Positions 5,407 through 6,160 of a stretch of DNA of 6,160 nt are shown piece by piece. Position numbers and translations under genes: made by a program. Origin of the DNA: Methanomassiliicoccaceae archaeon UBA113 (lineage in GTDB: Archaea > Thermoplasmatota > Thermoplasmata > Methanomassiliicoccales > Methanomethylophilaceae). The notes beneath the pieces were generated by a model, which saw nothing but the letters and a program-made list of their open reading frames with translations, made no database searches and was not told the DNA's origin. Every line of letters starts with the position of its first letter. Positions within the stretch are counted from its first letter, which is position 1. The stretch is taken from assembly GCA_002506175.1 (NCBI GenBank), contig DAXB01000038.1:1-6160 (forward strand). Reading direction: 5' to 3'.

Positions 5407-6160
5407 GTGATAGAGTACACATGGTTAGTCCCATTCATCCCTATGATGTGTTTCCTCCTCATCGGAATCATAGGAAAGAAGACTCCCGAGAAGGGAGGAT
5501 ACATAGCTATCGCTGGTGCGGCTCTCGCATTCATCGTAGCACTTGCAATATCAATCGAGTACCTTACAGGACCCGCATTCGCATCAGGTCAGGCTGTAAC
5601 CGAGTCCATCAGGTGGTTCGTCATCGGCGATGTCACACTGAACCTCGGATACTACGTCGACGGACTCACATGCGTAATGATGCTGTTCTCGTCGTTCATC
5701 TCCACCCTCATCTTCATCTATTCAATCGGATACATGGGAGACCAGGGAGAGAGGAAGAACAGGTACTATGCAGAAGTCTCGCTGTTCCTTACCGGAATGC
5801 TCGGACTGATCGTATCAAGCAACTTCCTGGAGATGTTCATCTTCTGGGAGGCAATGGGACTCTGTTCCTACCTGCTGATCGGATTCTGGTCCTTCAGGCA
5901 CCCCGAGGGAGACGCCGCTTCCGCTAACGCTGCATCCGCAGCAAAGAAGGCTTTCCTCGTAACACGTATGGGAGATGTCTGCCTCATGGGAGGTTTGTTC
6001 GTCTTCCTCAACCTGTTCGGAAACCTGGATTACGCCAGCATGTTCGACAGCGCGGTGAGAGTTGCTGCAACGAACCCTGAGCTCTTCACACTCGGACTCC
6101 TCCTCATCTTCGGTGGAGTTATCGGAAAGAGCGCACAGTTCCCTCTGCACGACTGGCTCC
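5407..6160 (+). CDS. fpoL: Fpo-like complex I antiporter-like subunit L, N-terminal part (FpoL/NuoL), cut by window end
   Basis: Large antiporter-like membrane subunit at the distal end of the complex, a proton (or sodium) pumping module of the NuoL/MrpA family. It starts at GTG 5407, with no ATG until codon 13, and stays open to the window edge; 251 residues are visible of a family length usually above 600. Signatures: YYVDGLTCVMMLFSSFIS (82-99), IYSIGYMGD (104-112), FIFWEAMGLCSYLLIGFW (144-161), AAKKAFLVTRMGD (178-190), and GKSAQFPLHDWL (240-251). E148, K181 and K241 correspond to the channel residues Glu144, Lys175 and Lys229 of E. coli NuoL (my alignment by motif). These suggest an active pump. 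The start of the M-type relative is similar, but the position straight after K and the YYVDGL and IGYM motifs favour L. The gene is two bases downstream of the fpoK stop. Truncation is only by the window. Confidence 0.95.
   Translation, partial: MIEYTWLVPFIPMMCFLLIGIIGKKTPEKGGYIAIAGAALAFIVALAISIEYLTGPAFASGQAVTESIRWFVIGDVTLNLGYYVDGLTCVMMLFSSFISTLIFIYSIGYMGDQGERKNRYYAEVSLFLTGMLGLIVSSNFLEMFIFWEAMGLCSYLLIGFWSFRHPEGDAASANAASAAKKAFLVTRMGDVCLMGGLFVFLNLFGNLDYASMFDSAVRVAATNPELFTLGLLLIFGGVIGKSAQFPLHDWL

Noticed and set aside
5421..5927. 168-residue forward frame inside the fpoL region
   Set aside because: Its product is Arg/His-rich and lacks motifs, while the overlapping frame from 5407 gives an unmistakable NuoL.
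5815..6150. Reverse-strand frame opposite fpoL
   Set aside because: Glu/Ser-rich antisense shadow of hydrophobic codons, with no recognisable motif.
1..6160. tRNA, CRISPR, insertion sequence, riboswitch, promoter or terminator
   Set aside because: No repeat array, tRNA-like fold, terminal inverted repeat or intergenic space large enough was seen; the largest gap between genes is six bases (fpoD to fpoH).

Overview
The window lies inside a single rightward operon for an archaeal respiratory complex I-like enzyme (Fpo/Nuo type). Ten genes are visible in the order A-B-C-D-H-I-J(N)-J(C)-K-L. The first (A) starts at the left edge and the last (L) runs off the right edge. Almost every base is coding: genes overlap by 1-10 bases or are separated by 2-6 bases. 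No RNA gene, mobile element, repeat array, CRISPR, promoter or terminator is visible, so the operon promoter must lie left of the window and the 3' end (presumably M and N) right of it.

Organism: the gene order without the NADH module (no E/F/G), the separate B, C and D genes, the split J subunit, Shine-Dalgarno sites of the GGAGGTGAT type, GGA/AGG/ATC-rich codon use and TGA stops all suggest an archaeon. My best guess is the Thermoplasmata, with the methanogenic Methanomassiliicoccales as the leading candidate because this order is known to carry an Fpo-like complex without FpoF/FpoO. This lineage call is inference, not proof.

Layout: 4-366 fpoA (membrane). 357-2546 holds fpoB, fpoC and fpoD, the peripheral-arm core with the terminal 4Fe-4S cluster and quinone-type pocket. 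2553-3722 is fpoH, the membrane anchor that completes the pocket. 3722-4462 is fpoI, the iron-sulfur electron wire, here with four rather than two cluster motifs. 4462-5099 is fpoJ as two consecutive genes. 5096-5404 is fpoK. 5407-6160 is the N-terminal part of fpoL, an antiporter-like proton-pumping subunit.

How they work together: FpoI would accept electrons from a reduced donor (reduced ferredoxin is the likely one, since no F420H2 or NADH module is encoded here) and pass them to the FpoB cluster. The FpoB/FpoD/FpoH cavity would then reduce a lipid-soluble carrier, and the H-A-J-K-L chain would couple this to proton or sodium export. The most unusual points are the doubled ferredoxin part of FpoI, a long N-terminal extension of FpoH, cysteines flanking the catalytic tyrosine of FpoD, loss of a usually conserved acidic residue in FpoA, and a short AT-rich codon-usage patch inside fpoD.
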